A stretch of 64,000 bases of DNA, taken from Malaya genurostris (Eukaryota; Arthropoda; Insecta; Diptera; Culicidae). A program made the position numbers and the translations under genes. Location: the NCBI RefSeq assembly GCF_030247185.1, contig NC_080571.1:42392002-42456001 (forward strand), written 5' to 3'. This document shows, piece by piece, positions 1-11,178 of the stretch. Under the pieces are notes generated by a model. That model was not told where the DNA came from and ran no database searches. It saw nothing but the letters and a program-made list of their open reading frames with translations. Position 1 is the first letter of the stretch, and each line of letters begins with the position of its first letter.

Positions 1-312
1 TTTCACCGATCCTTGGAGGATGCCCTTTCCGGTTGTTTCAAAAACGATGTTTTTTGATATTGCATTCTCCAAAGCGCTTTTTAATTGCGATTTCATATCT
101 TGTTTACTAACGTTATATTTATTTTCCAAATACGTTTTAATACGGATCACCGAGACGGCTTTAACCGGATCGGCCGGTGAATTTCTTAGTGCGTCCATCA
201 GTTTCTCCATGAAACATGAACTGCCGCAGTCGATTGGTGTGCTGGTGCACAATGCCGCAGTAGTTCTATAGAAAAGTTCGTACTCAGAATTCGTCTCCGT
301 GAATCGTGACAT
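1..312 (-). CDS. Partial gene: linker-histone-like (H15) winged-helix protein, 5' end
   Basis: An open frame of 104 codons runs from an ATG at 312-310 leftwards off the window without a stop. An in-frame stop lies upstream at 352-354 with no other ATG between, which supports this start. Residues about 47-104 read like an H15 linker-histone fold: a hydrophobic first helix (AVSVIRIKTYLENKY), a second helix (MKSQLKSALENAISKN) and the wing ending in TTGKGILQGSVK, close to the GKGxxGSF signature of H1/H5. Proteins with this fold bind linker DNA or nucleosomes. The 46 residues before the domain are not Lys/Ala-rich as in canonical H1 and carry four cysteines (among them CGSSC), so this is more likely an H1-like or H15-containing chromatin protein than a replication histone. 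The C-terminal part is outside the window, and an upstream intron cannot be excluded. Confidence 0.68.
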   Translation of the reverse strand, partial: MSRFTETNSEYELFYRTTAALCTSTPIDCGSSCFMEKLMDALRNSPADPVKAVSVIRIKTYLENKYNVSKQDMKSQLKSALENAISKNIVFETTGKGILQGSVK

Positions 313-942
313 TACGTGAGTTATGAAGCTCAAATCGCTAAAAAAATGTATTCAATTTCATCATTTTTAATTCATTATGTATTACACATTTTTACTTACA
401 CTGACCTGCCTTAGATTTTATTCTTCTCAACTGCATTTAATTGTTTAACAATGATTTAATTTTCGTTGCCAGGTTACATTTACACTTACATTTCTAGTTA
501 TGTCACTCTCGGCGCCTACTTTGACTGACTGACGAGTGAAGTTAGGATTAGGATTATTTTTATGCTTTTGTCGAAGACGAAATACTCACAATTGCAGAAG
601 ATTGTCTTTTCCTATTGTATGCTGTATATCGAAGCAAACAATAATTCTTCCGCCATTCGATTGAAATATTTTGCCACCAATGTATTGTGAATAATAGTCC
701 GCTGAGTCTGTTTATAATCGGTAATAATAATATGATAATTGGAATAGCCTTCTAACGGTTTTTATTTTCCGTTTGTTTTAGATTTTTTATAGATAGTTAT
801 CTATGGGACCATAAAACAATTAACTTTTGACCACTATTTTCGGTACTTCCGGAACTGGGGACCGGTACAGCTGGAGTCAGTTTGTATGGCCAGCTCCGAA
901 CATAAATTGAAATAGTTCAGAGACAAGTTTAGAAAAATCTTG
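313..942. other. AT-rich 5' flank of the H15 gene, no feature seen
   Basis: Upstream region of the minus-strand H15 gene. No convincing TATA box, coding frame or repeat family was recognised. Confidence 0.5.
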
Positions 943-1073
943 TTTTGCCTTTCTCATATAGAAAGGTTATGCAATCACTGTGAAAACCGACTTTAGAACC
1001 GAGGCCCGGAGGGCCGAGTGTCATATACCATTCGACTCAGTTCGTCGAGTACGCAAAATGTCTGTGTGTGTAT

Positions 1074-1143
<70 letters not shown>

Positions 1144-1586
1144 ATGTGTGTATGTAACGTTTTTTTGCACTAACTTTATGGGGTAAAATGTGCAAAAAAA
1201 TGAAAATATGTGTTCTAACTTTTCTCATAGATGGCACGACCGATTTTCACAAACTTAGGTTCAAATGAAAGGTCCTGTGGTCCCATACGTAATTCCTGAA
1301 TTTCATCAGGATCCGACTTTCGGATCCGGAAATATAGGGTAAAGTGTGTTACAAATTTTATACCATCACTGAAAAGAGCGACAAACCGTAAAAAGTTTTC
1401 TAAATCGACCTCAAATCTTTTCCAATTGACATTTTTTATCAGTTGACGGTCAAACAAATCTATTTCGATTATTCTTTTAAGAATCGAAGAAAAATATTTT
1501 GAAGAATACCACAGTATTATATATGATAGTTTGATTGATATGAGAAAGGCATCATTACACCACTAGGTGGATTAAAACAGGTTTTT
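943..1586 (+). repeat. Dispersed repeat R1, full-length copy
   Basis: Starts with TTTTGCCTTTCTCATATAG and ends with a block reading GAGAAAGGCATCATTACACC then the CTAGGTGGATTAAAACAGG motif. GCCTTTCTCATAT occurs near both ends in inverted orientation. Copies or pieces recur at 8535, 14350 (minus), 22866, 25293 (minus), 26416 and 44163. The interior holds a TG/CA tract and a block around GATTTTCACAAACTTAGG that is also repeated. No protein is encoded. It behaves like a non-autonomous element (MITE-like), but its class cannot be fixed from here. Confidence 0.75.
1061..1155. repeat. TG/CA dinucleotide microsatellite inside R1
   Basis: Nearly pure TG run with a few TA interruptions. Other R1 copies have a shorter CA/TG tract at the same internal position (14850-14905, 25780-25795, 44283-44312), so the microsatellite was seeded by the element. 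Confidence 0.9.
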
Positions 1587-1777
1587 ATTATATCTATTAA
1601 TTTAACCTCGGCTTTTATCTACCTCATCTGCATTTATCATTTTAAAGTTGAAACTGACAATTTTCATAACGTATAATATTTATTAAATTATGATTCCACT
1701 TGAGGCTTATCACCCCATTAATACTGATGTTGGTGAAAGAATTTCAGCACGATATTCAGTTCCGTCTGACTTACTAG

Positions 1778-3355
1778 AAAAAACTACAAGGATCAGCCCC
1801 ATGGGGTTGTTCGAGCCGTTGATGTGGAACAAGGCAACCAAAATTTCTAATGATCTACAATCAAAAAGTTCAATCAATCCGAACCAACACCGAACATCAT
1901 TTGTCTTGATTTGCATTTGTTTTATGACCGACGAAATTACACCATTATCCCAAATGCATGCAATTATATCCTTGTACATACTTGCGATTTCGATAATTAA
2001 GCTTCTCTTCGCCAAGCTTGTGTTCAAGTTTTTTATGCAAGCAGTTTTTTTAGCGCTAAGTTTCTCTACCATTCTGCGATTTCGGTTGAAGCGATAAACT
2101 ATTTTTCATTATCAATCGAGTTCATCTAATATAAATTAGAAATTAATCTTAAGCACTCAAAATTTATCCAGGGGTAGTTGTCAATTTCTAATGGGGAAAC
2201 GACATAACATGGAATTCCGAGCTTGCATGACATAAGATCAGAGTATACCAATTAAGGGCTGACGCAAGTGTGTTTTAGGGCGTTTTAAAGGGCTATTTTC
2301 ACGCTTCAAATCTGATTTTCTCAGAAACGGTGACGAATATAAAAAAACCCAACAGACAATCTCTAAGAAATTTAGTTTAGATTATTCTGTGAAAATTTCA
2401 GAATGATTGTTTGACTTTAGCAATTGGGAAAGTCTTTTTTCTGAAGGAAGAGTTGCATAGCTGAAAACGGCAACTTTCAACTTGTTCATTGAAAATCTCG
2501 CCTTCAAAAGCATGGATCAAAAATCTATCTTGACAATGTCTAGATTATTTAGTTTAGATGCGATTAATGCATAAAATCATATATGTTGTCGCGATGAAAA
2601 TTAAGTGAAAGTTATTTTTGTGGAGGTAAGTCGATTTCTATGTCGGCGCCATTTTAGTTCCCTGGTAAAGTAACGAAACATGAGAGAGAAATAAAATCGG
2701 CTCATCAAGGCTGCCAAACAAGCGGTAGCTTTATTGGTTTTTATGGGATGTAGTCAAACTTGTAACCGAAAATATCAAAACTTTATTGGCCACCCGGCCA
2801 CATCGAGAGTCATTTTACACATTTACGAGAGAGCATGAAGAGAAATGTAATACGCACAGCGAGCGACACGGTTTTACGCTAACAACTGGCATCAGCCCTT
2901 AAAGCTTCAAATCGTTTTATGGCACGTTTTTGTCTTGCTGTCTAGCAACAACCTATCTCTAGCATGCTAGGAATAGGACTGAAACGTTAGCTTTAATTTC
3001 GCTTCTATTTATAGATTCGCGTGCTTCCAACAGCTTCGCTTTTGCATCGATTGACCAATCAGAGCGATGCTCTCACTTTGATACATCGCTTACTCCTTCA
3101 AAACCGTCGACTATGGCAGGGAAATCCGGTATGCTGGAGATTTTTTGCAGACAAAATAGGACACTGCTAGCTATTAATCAACATTTCAATGATATACAAT
3201 TCAAAATACATGGCTATGAACATTCAAATCAATACGTAAAAAATATTTCCTATCAAATGATGAAATAATATTAATAATTGATACAAAACAGACTGAGCTG
3301 TAAGTGTTTAAAACCTGACCACATTTCTACGTGTAGTTTGTGATTTGCACCCCTA
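1778..3355 (+). repeat. Dispersed repeat R2, copy 1 (interrupted)
   Basis: Matches 60650-62540 in the same orientation over most of its length, from the block around CAGCCCCATGGGGTTGTTCG to the block around TGATTTGCACCCCTA. The only large difference in this copy is the MITE at 2256-2898. Open frames on both strands (for example 1690-2097) are not conserved between the two copies, so I treat it as a non-coding repeat of unknown class. Confidence 0.75.
2252..2902 (+). mobile_element. TTAA-flanked MITE (piggyBac-type) inserted in R2
   Basis: A 643-bp insertion (2256-2898) is bounded by TTAA on both sides. Its ends are inverted: GGGCTGACGCAAGTG at the left, and the complement of the right end reads GGGCTGATGCCAGTTG. 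The second R2 copy is uninterrupted at this point (near 61815) with a single TTAA, giving a natural empty site. TTAA duplication and termini starting GGG fit piggyBac-mobilised MITEs. No transposase is encoded. A relative in opposite orientation sits at 61001-61650. Confidence 0.8.
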
Positions 3356-5171
3356 ATCAAAAATAACAATCCTCAGTCAAGATTTACCTATCACACTCGG
3401 CCAGTAGAACATCGGAACTGATATGTGCCTGACTGCCTCAAAACCATCGTCCTGGTGCGAAAAAGGCAAGCAAACGTGGTGAGTTTTCCTCATTGTTTCC
3501 AAAAGTTTGAGAAAACATAGTTTTTGAATTATTTATGGTTATTTTACACTGTTGAAAATTTATTCACAAATTCCTGATTATATTTCTGATAGCATGGAGA
3601 GAAAATTATGTTGTTGCGTTAAGTACAACAAGAGATATTCACGATCAAACACTTATCACTCTCCCAGAGGGTAAATTTTGAAAAGGCGCCCCATAGTAAA
3701 GTAAGTCTCAAATAGTTCAAAATTAAACTTCTGAAATGTTTGGTATAAACCAGTGTCAAAAGGATAATTCATAAGGCGCGTTTGCCTTTCTCGTATTTTT
3801 AAAGCTCATAGCTCAGTGATCTGTGAAAGGATTTATATAATCTAACTACCAATACAATTGAAATTTTTCAATTTAAACGTGTATAGAAAAAGCATTGAAG
3901 TATTTCAATAGTACACTATTGAAAAACCTGTCTCATTTGATCCATGTCAACACCAGCCAATCAGAACGCGTTCTGAGGAAGAGAACAAAATATCTGTTGC
4001 TGTACGACAAATCGTTAGAGAAAATGTTCCGAATAGTGTTTAATATCGTAGTGAGTTCCACAATTTGGTCCTTTTGAAAGGCAGGAATGAATCCCGTACA
4101 ACATCCTGATAGTTTCTTTCAATGAAATGCAAATCCGAAATGAAATAATCGAAATTAAAATTCCATATGCTGCTATTTTTATAGCCGTCAGGACCGCCCA
4201 TTAGTGAAAAAGCTACAAACGAAATCAGGTAAAAACAATCCTCTCAGCAAAAAATGGATCAGTTTGGATTCTATCGCCACAGCGAGCAGATGTATTTTGT
4301 GTCGTTTGCAAAGCTAGTTTCGCTTCCGACAAGAGCGATTACGTCACAGCTGCCAGTCATTTGCATTGGTGAAAAAGCAACGGTGGAGAGCATTACACAA
4401 AATCAGCCGTTCTAATGGCTCTAAAAGTTTTCTGAAAAACTATTAGGATTTGTTGTTCGCAAATCGAAGGTAAATATCCTCAGTTTAGTGCAAATCTAGA
4501 ACAGTTTGGTTAGATTTGTGCACTTTTCGCTGTGTGAAATTCACAGTAATCGAGATCATGTGAAGCCTTCTTTGTTTTTGCGAAAAATGTGGAAAAGGGG
4601 AATGCTTGCATAATTCATACAATTGATCAACTAATTGATATTCGGAAGTGTTAAGGAACATGTCAGTTGTTTTCGTATTCACGACATCCAGTTATGTCTC
4701 TGACATTACCCACCCGCCTTTTTTGCTCACTTAAATGAACCCCGATTGAGATTTCCTGGTGCATATGTAGTACAAATTCCGGTACAGATAGATTTTTGTG
4801 CCGGGTGCAGATTTGAAAAGATGCTAGCTGGCCGTCGAACTCTGTCCCGCGCACAACAATTTTTTTGAATTTATATTTTCGGAAGTTTATAATCCAATCG
4901 TCAATCCTTGATGATTTTCGGGCTGAAAAGTTTTCATTTTACTTCCCTTTGAGAGTGTTTATCCATCATAAATTTCTCGATCGCTTGTCTGGTGTTAAGA
5001 TATTTGTCAAACAAATGTAAACTACATATAATAATTCGCAATGTTTACTTGGTGTACTTGGTGGAGGAACGGTTTCAGCATTCATCTAAGCTGCAGTAGT
5101 CATCTTACATATGAAAACCATTAGTTAGAGTGAGATCTGCTGTCTCTGTTCGATAGATTTCCACTTAACTT
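3356..5171. other. Intergenic, nothing recognised
   Basis: AT-rich DNA with only short random-looking frames. No repeat shared with other parts of the window was noticed. Confidence 0.45.
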
Positions 5172-5345
5172 AAGGGTTGCATAAGTAGTGCAAACTTTGC
5201 GTCTGCTTATCGGTTTAAGTTGAACTGCTAGACACGAGATGGCAGTTCAGTTTGAACTGCATTAAGCACTGACGAGCCGAAGGCGAAACGCGAAGAAATA
5301 GAAACAAAAAATGTGCTTTTTGCACAAACCAACAAAACCCCTAAA
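5172..5345 (+). repeat. Foldback MITE FB1, copy i
   Basis: Central hairpin around TTAAGTTGAACTGCTAG and GGCAGTTCAGTTTGAACTGC, followed by GAGCCGAAGGCGAAACGCG. The 3' flank (TGCACAAACCAACA) is the complement of the 5' flank of the copy at 20199, which shows the full foldback structure. Shared with 5434-5570, 20199-20342 and, more distantly, 8340-8450. Confidence 0.65.
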
Positions 5346-5433
5346 TGTTCACATTCTGCGACGGCCAGTAATAAGCCGTCACTCGTTTACGCCTGAGACG
5401 TCAGAAATAATATAGCACTTGTGCAATATTGTT

Positions 5434-5570
5434 TGAGGGTTGCATAAGTAGTGCAAACTTTGCGTCTACTTAGCGGTTTAAGTTGAACTGCTAGGCACGA
5501 GATGGCAGTTCAATTTGAACTGCTTTAAGCACTGATGAACCGAAGGCGAAACGCGAAGAAATCGAAACTA
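5434..5570 (+). repeat. Foldback MITE FB1, copy ii
   Basis: Near-identical to copy i over about 135 bp and in the same orientation, separated by about 90 bp. The spacing suggests a local duplication or two insertions at neighbouring sites. Confidence 0.65.
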
Positions 5571-7064
5571 AATATGTAATACTTTACGTACAAACACTAA
5601 GTGTCTGGCATCTCTGTGCACAGTCGATGAAGCACACACACACACTTAACAGCGTTATATGGACATGTAGCGGAAAGAAACCAGTGTTACTAGATTTGCC
5701 ATAATGGTTATTTCATTAGTATTTAACACGCTCTTTCTGGTAATATTCAATGCCGAAACATATTCTTGAAGACTTTTATTGCTTGTCGGGTAAATTTTAA
5801 TTTTAAGTTTTTAATCGTTAATTAAAACAACTGGCAATAGAACATTACTAATTATGAAGTCATCCAGCATTCATTGGTAGTGTAATTATGCGAAACAGTG
5901 ATCATGTTTTGAGACTGTAAATCTTGAGACGAAAATGTGTCCTAAATCGAAAAATGAATTTGTTTAAAATGAAAAAACGATCACCGAAGAAGTTTGGTTC
6001 AGGTACGTTGCAAGATATTATTCATGTTCGAAATAACGAGGTGAAGGGATGAGATGAAAATAGGAGCTCAGATGAAATAGGGAGCCGTTACCCTAATTTA
6101 CTGCTTATTCTTAATAAATGGAACAAACAACTTCGAAATGGCACCTCGTACTAAAGTTATTCCCGTCAACAAGAACTGGAATCTATGAGCTTCCAGAAAC
6201 TACACCACCTCTACTTTCCTTCAACCCCTCCTGACCAACCGCCTATACACGGAACAGTGTACCGGAAAATGGATTGAGCCCGTAAAATTGTCTGACAATT
6301 CGTGTTTGTTCTCGAAATGCACAATCATTTTGGCCGATTTTGCAGACAGCATCGCCTACACCTATACGTTGTTGAGAATTTATTTCCAGCATTAATTTCA
6401 TTATTTGTTATCTGAGCCACTATCCAAAACAGGAACGGCACTCGGTAAAGGCAGTGGCAGTGTGTACCGTTCCAGAGATTGTTTTTACACTTCCGACATG
6501 GTTGCAGCAAAACAAGTTCAGTACAAATCCTTGCTAGATGGGAAATTTCCGGCTGGTTGGCTTCTGCTGTCGCAATATTTCACTGCCACCTCGTTCTCCC
6601 CCCTCCGGAACCGGGCTTCAGTTCCGGAAGAAACTGCGTCGTCCGAGAAACACTCCTCGGGCTTAAGATGGCAGCCGAATTGGCTGGCAGAGACCCAGAT
6701 TGAATGTACATGTCAACGGCGTCGGTCAGAAAAATGGCATAAATATTCCGGCGCTGTTGATGATCGCAATCGGGTGGCACCTTATAAACAACAACGAACT
6801 CGAACAACGAAAAGGAAAATAAAAATCGCAATATAGATTGCCTTGAGAGGTGCGACAAAAAACGATTGGGTAATATTTTGTTGGCTTTCTTCGGTGTCTA
6901 GGAGGATGTCACTTGCAAATAGTGAGCACAATTTGACACGAACTATTGCAAAATGGGATAGGGCAGTGAGACGACAGAAATGATGACATTTTCTGTACAA
7001 TGAAGGCCAAGTACTTCGTCTGGTTTGTTTCGTCGAGAGACTTGGAAAAGTATCAGTATTAATG
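5571..7064. other. Intergenic, includes a GC-richer block without a credible gene
   Basis: The stretch 6400-6860 is GC-richer and has overlapping open frames on both strands (143 aa plus, 92 aa minus). Neither has recognisable domains, so neither is annotated. Confidence 0.4.
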
Positions 7065-7073
7065 TAAAAGGTG

Positions 7074-7158
7074 ATTTTTTTGAGGTTAGGATTTTCATGC
7101 ATTAGTATTTGCTCAGATTTTTTGAGGTTATGATTTTCATGCATTATTATTTGCTCAG
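7074..7158 (+). repeat. Tandem duplication of about 42 bp in the element's left end
   Basis: Two successive units (7074-7116 and 7117-7158) begin ATTTTTTGAGGTTA and end TTTGCTCAG, with a few mismatches. They lie between the left terminus and the transposase start. Confidence 0.85.
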
Positions 7159-7177
7159 TATGCTCTGACATTTCATC

Positions 7178-7888
7178 ATGAATAGACTTACTAACGAGCA
7201 ACGCTTGCAAATCAGTGAATGGGCCCTAGAAAAGTTGGCAGAAAATCCGCTTTTTTATCGACAAATTTTGTTCAGCGATGAGGCTCATTTCTGGTTGAAT
7301 GGCTACGTAAATAAGCAAAATTGCCGCATTTGGAGTGAAGAGCAACCAGAAGCCGTTCAAGAACTGCCCATGCATCCCGAAAAATGCACTGTTTGGTGTG
7401 GTTTGTACGCTGGTGGAATCATTGGACCGTATTTTTTCAAAGATGCTGTTGGACGCAACGTTACAGTGAATGGCGATCGCTATCGTTCGATGCTAACAAA
7501 CTTTTTGTTGCCAAAAATGGAAGAACTGAACTTGGTTGACATGTGGTTTCAACAAGATGGCGCTACATGCCACACAGCTCGCGATTCTATGGCCATTTTG
7601 AGGGAAAACTTCGGAGAACAATTCATCTCAAGAAATGGACCGGTAAGTTGGCCACCAAGATCATGCGATTTGACGCCTTTAGACTATTTTTTGTGGGGCT
7701 ACGTCAAGTCTAAAGTCTACAGAAATAAGCCAGTAACTATTCCAGCTTTGGAAGACAACACTTCCGAAGAAATTCGGGCTATTCCGGCCGAAATGCTCGA
7801 AAAAGTTGCCCAAAATTGGACTTTCCGAATGGACCACCTAAGACGCAGCCGCGGTCAACATTTAAATGAAATTATCTTCAAAAAGTAA
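7178..7888 (+). CDS. DD41D transposase lacking its DNA-binding domain
   Basis: 236 codons without interruption. The catalytic triad is complete: D34 in FSDEAHF, D127 in FQQDGATCH and D169 in CDLTPLDYFLWG, with 41 residues between the second and third acidic positions when counted the same way as mariner DD34D. The first dozen residues (MNRLTNEQRLQI) look like a normal transposase N-terminus but run straight into SEWALEKL, which sits just ahead of the catalytic core. About 100 residues holding the helix-turn-helix DNA-binding region are therefore missing, by an in-frame deletion. The product could keep the catalytic fold but should not recognise its own ends. It might act as a non-functional or interfering protein, which is inference. 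Full-length relatives are about 340 aa. Confidence 0.75.
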   Translation: MNRLTNEQRLQISEWALEKLAENPLFYRQILFSDEAHFWLNGYVNKQNCRIWSEEQPEAVQELPMHPEKCTVWCGLYAGGIIGPYFFKDAVGRNVTVNGDRYRSMLTNFLLPKMEELNLVDMWFQQDGATCHTARDSMAILRENFGEQFISRNGPVSWPPRSCDLTPLDYFLWGYVKSKVYRNKPVTIPALEDNTSEEIRAIPAEMLEKVAQNWTFRMDHLRRSRGQHLNEIIFKK

Positions 7889-7997
7889 ATGTCATGTACC
7901 AATCTAACGTTTAAAATAAAGAACCGATGAGATTTTGCAAATTTTATGCGTTTTATTGTTTAAAAAAGTTCTCAAGCTCTTAAAAAATCACCCTGTA

Positions 7998-8339
7998 TAA
8001 TAAAAAAAAACGGGACGTTTACTAATTATTGAACACCTTTCTTCACAGATAGTCTGAGCCCAGCATAAGCTATTTGTTACTAAACGATTGATAATCAGTA
8101 AGTAACGAGAGAAAAAGGAGTAAAGTATACGAAATATTTGTTGCTTTTTACGAATTTTTTGGACGTCCCTTCAAAAGTCACTTACTAATTGGCAAGTTTC
8201 TTGGAATGGGAATGATCTGGGCTGGTGTATTTTTGTCGCCTAAAGCACCTATTTTTCAATGTATGAACGGTTGGCAGGGATCATAATCACCTATCTTGGA
8301 ATAAAATTTTATCAAAATCAAAAATTGCAAAAAGCAATA
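7998..8339. other. Intergenic, nothing recognised
   Basis: AT-rich, no coding frame or shared repeat seen. Confidence 0.4.
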
Positions 8340-8450
8340 ACTCTACGTCTGCTTAGCGGATTATGTTGATCCGCAAAATGGCATTAGCAGTACAAGATAA
8401 TCTGCTAATGCACTGAAGCGACGAAGGCGAAACGTGAAAGGTATGAAATG
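8340..8450 (+). repeat. Diverged FB1-like foldback
   Basis: Resembles FB1 in layout: TCTGCTTAGCGG, a hairpin built on AGCAGTACAAGATAATCTGCT, then GCGACGAAGGCGAAACGTG. The sequence is clearly diverged from the three better copies. Confidence 0.45.
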
Positions 8451-8534
8451 AGTCTTGTTCACTTTTTTTGAGCCCCCAAATGACACTAGTACAACAATTT
8501 TTTGTAGAATTTTTCATTTTTTTTACTATAACTA

Positions 8535-9280
8535 TTGAAAAAAAACCTGTTTTAATCCACCTAGTGGTGCAATGATGCCTTTTTCATATTAATCATAACA
8601 TCATAAACATTACTGTGGAATTCGCAAAAACAACTTCTCATTGAATAGAAATAGGATAGTTTGTTCGGAATTAATCTAACAAACTCTGCAAAGCCTGTTT
8701 ACCCTGTAGTTTCGGAACCGGAAGTAGTATTCACAACAAATTAATGGATTCTGTATGAAACTGTAAGATTTTTCTTTTGAACCTATAAGTTTGTGAAAAT
8801 CGATTTTGCCATCTTGAAGAAAAGTGAGTGAGATCCTTTTTGCAGTTTTTAATCACCATTTCTAATTCTTCCGAAACCGGATTCAGTTGACCGAAATAGC
8901 CGAAGTTGGTTCGTTTGCCAGCAACAAATATGACCTCCAAAGTGGAATGCACCAAAAATATAGAAATAGAGTCGCTCACTTTTCTCGAATACTCGAGTGA
9001 TAAGTTTTCAAAAATTTCGAACCATTTTGGATACAAAAAAAACCATAAAAAATTTTTTATTGGTACTGATAAAAACATTTCCAATTGCTATTCCATATTA
9101 GCTCATGGTAGTGGTCGAAATTATAAAAATCATTATTTCTGATATATCAATAAAATATTATTCAAATATAGTATGTAAATTTAGTAGAATTATGCAAAAA
9201 AGCTTTTTTTTCTATTGATAGTATTATAATGAACCACGCTGTGTTTATAGGAGATGGTGGATTGAAACAGGTTATTTTTT
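8535..9280 (-). repeat. Degenerate R1 copy
   Basis: Opens with the R1 end block (AAACCTGTTTTAATCCACC) and later contains the R1 block around TTTGTGAAAATCGATTTTGCC. The rest is eroded, and the far end is unclear. Confidence 0.55.
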
Positions 9281-11029
9281 ATAGGTAAAACTAAAATTTC
9301 GTGATATAGAACACATTATCGATTGAGATAAAAACTAGACAAATTTCTTCCAAATATAATGAAAGTTGTTAAATATACAATTTTTTTCTGAACAATAAAT
9401 AAATCCAAACTGTGAGCTCTGGATTGGCAGTGTAGGGGACGGGGGAGCAAAGTGGGGACAGCGCAGCGACATGGCAATTCAGTGATTAATCGAAAAATTG
9501 ACCTTCTAGATTATATTATTTTATAGCACACTTTACACTCTGTCTCTCCAACTTTTTCACACTCGTCTCTTCGAAATTTGCACTCAAAGCAGAAAGACAA
9601 TGAATACTCGGATATCAGCCGTTGAACTACCAATCGATTTGAAAACATTTTACCTAAACTTGTATGACAACGTCATTTCAGTATTTCAATAAGGTTTGAA
9701 TTTACCTATGTTTTCACGAGCCAATCACAGCATACCATAGCATACCAATGACGCACCTCGCATTGCATTATGTAGCAGTTCTACCCAATACAAATAATAA
9801 TACAGAATACTCCGATGAATTTTCGAGGACCAACTTGAGGAAATGTTTGATTAATCCTTTCGTAGGTTTTTATGGTTTAAATCCGAAATCAATTTCGGTT
9901 ATGTATAATCATTTCGTTACAACTCCAAAGTAATGTATATTAAATAACAAACTCAAAAATGCTATGTGATAGGCGTTTTAATATTTGTTTGGATGTCAAA
10001 AAATACTCCTAACTGTGTATCACACAAACTAGCTCAATCAGCGGTTTCAATTTAAGATCAATTTAGCCCTTCTACCAGCGGTCTTTGTAGAGCTGATACA
10101 AGTTCAACTTTTTTTCCTGGGCACTGCTTGACATTGCTTCATCGAATTCATGCCAGTCTTTCGAATAGGCACATCGGAATATTTTCATCCAAAAAAACCA
10201 TTGCCTCTTCCGGTAGAGACTGCTTCTGGTGTGTTCGATTCGATGCAGCAATCTAATCCTACCATATTTTATTTTATTTGTTGTCGATCGAGAGGTACCA
10301 GGATAAACAAATCAAACTTTAGTGGGTGAGAAAAGTTGTGCAAACCTCCAAACTTTCCTGCTAAATGCTCTGTTCCAATACACATTTTTTGAATTTGGGC
10401 CGTTAGTGTTCACTGAATGACTTGCTATTTTGAGAAGTATAGTTCCAGGCAAGAATATAGCTATTTTCTTATTTTTATATATTTCTGCACTCTAATGACA
10501 TATGTAATTCTACCAATATAAGGCAAAACTCGGTGGTATTTGAGATCGAACTAAGCTAAAGTAGAGATTATTATAGACTAAATCCAGTTTATGACATCTG
10601 CAAGTACAAATGCCGCGTAAAATGCCTGTTGGAAAAGTTATGTAAACAATTCTAAAATAACAAAAATAATATTACCGTAACAACTTCAAATAAAGTTGCC
10701 AGTTTAAAACATTTTCGGCTACTTCTACATGTCAAGATTTTATAGAAGAATGGACATGGCTACTTTGGATATTATAATTTATATTTGGTTTTACATCGGT
10801 TGGTATAGAAGGGTTTTGCATAGTTCTGCACAGCAGCGATTTTGTATTATTTCTTTTGAAGTTTCATTATCTTTTTGGATATCTAGAAAATTAATTGAAT
10901 ATTGTGACATCATTTCGACAGATTTTTTTCTGCATATCAAATTATAAAAGTTATCAAGTCACTGATGACTCATTTTCTGAAGCCTGTCTTTATCGTTATT
11001 AATTTCACGTAGATTTTTTTATTTATTTG
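9281..11029. other. Intergenic, nothing recognised
   Basis: No recognisable gene or repeat. A 72-codon frame near 10729 has no domain features and is not called. Confidence 0.4.
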
Positions 11030-11178
11030 TATTAGGTACGTACTAATTTTCATCCTAATCATTTTATTTGATCAGTATCTAACGAGGAAAACCGATTGGA
11101 AAAATGACATGTGAATGTGAATGAAACTATGTAATGAAAATGTTACCGCAGAGACGGGATCCGAACCCGAGATAGGAC
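11030..11178 (-). repeat. tRNA-derived SINE half (minus orientation)
   Basis: The complement contains a pol III B-box-like GGGTTCGGATCCCG followed by TCTCTGCGGTAACATTTTC and a 3' block ending ATACTGATCAAAT. The same order appears at 12790-12890 on the plus strand, and the 3' block alone at 50503-50572, so it is a dispersed SINE-like family. The 5' A-box part is not evident. Confidence 0.55.

Larger units (their letters stand above)
7065..7997 (+). mobile_element. Tc1/mariner-superfamily element, DD41D type, internally deleted copy
   Basis: The element spans 7067-7995 with TA on both sides (7065-7066, 7996-7997). The right terminus is the complement of CAGGGTGATTTTTTAAGAGC. The left terminus is degenerate (AAAGGTGATTTTTTT). 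It encodes a shortened transposase. Over the shared 735 bp it differs from the copy at 34465-35214 by only a few substitutions, so the family moved recently. Confidence 0.85.

Noticed and set aside
1690..2097. 135-codon plus and 120-codon minus frames
   Set aside because: They lie in repeat R2 and are not preserved in its second copy.
5172..5570. Possible CRISPR-like repeats
   Set aside because: Only two copies with hairpins and unequal ends, in an animal genome context; fits foldback MITEs.
6405..6836. 143-codon plus-strand frame in a GC-richer block
   Set aside because: Overlaps another open frame on the opposite strand, has no recognisable domain, and composition explains its length.
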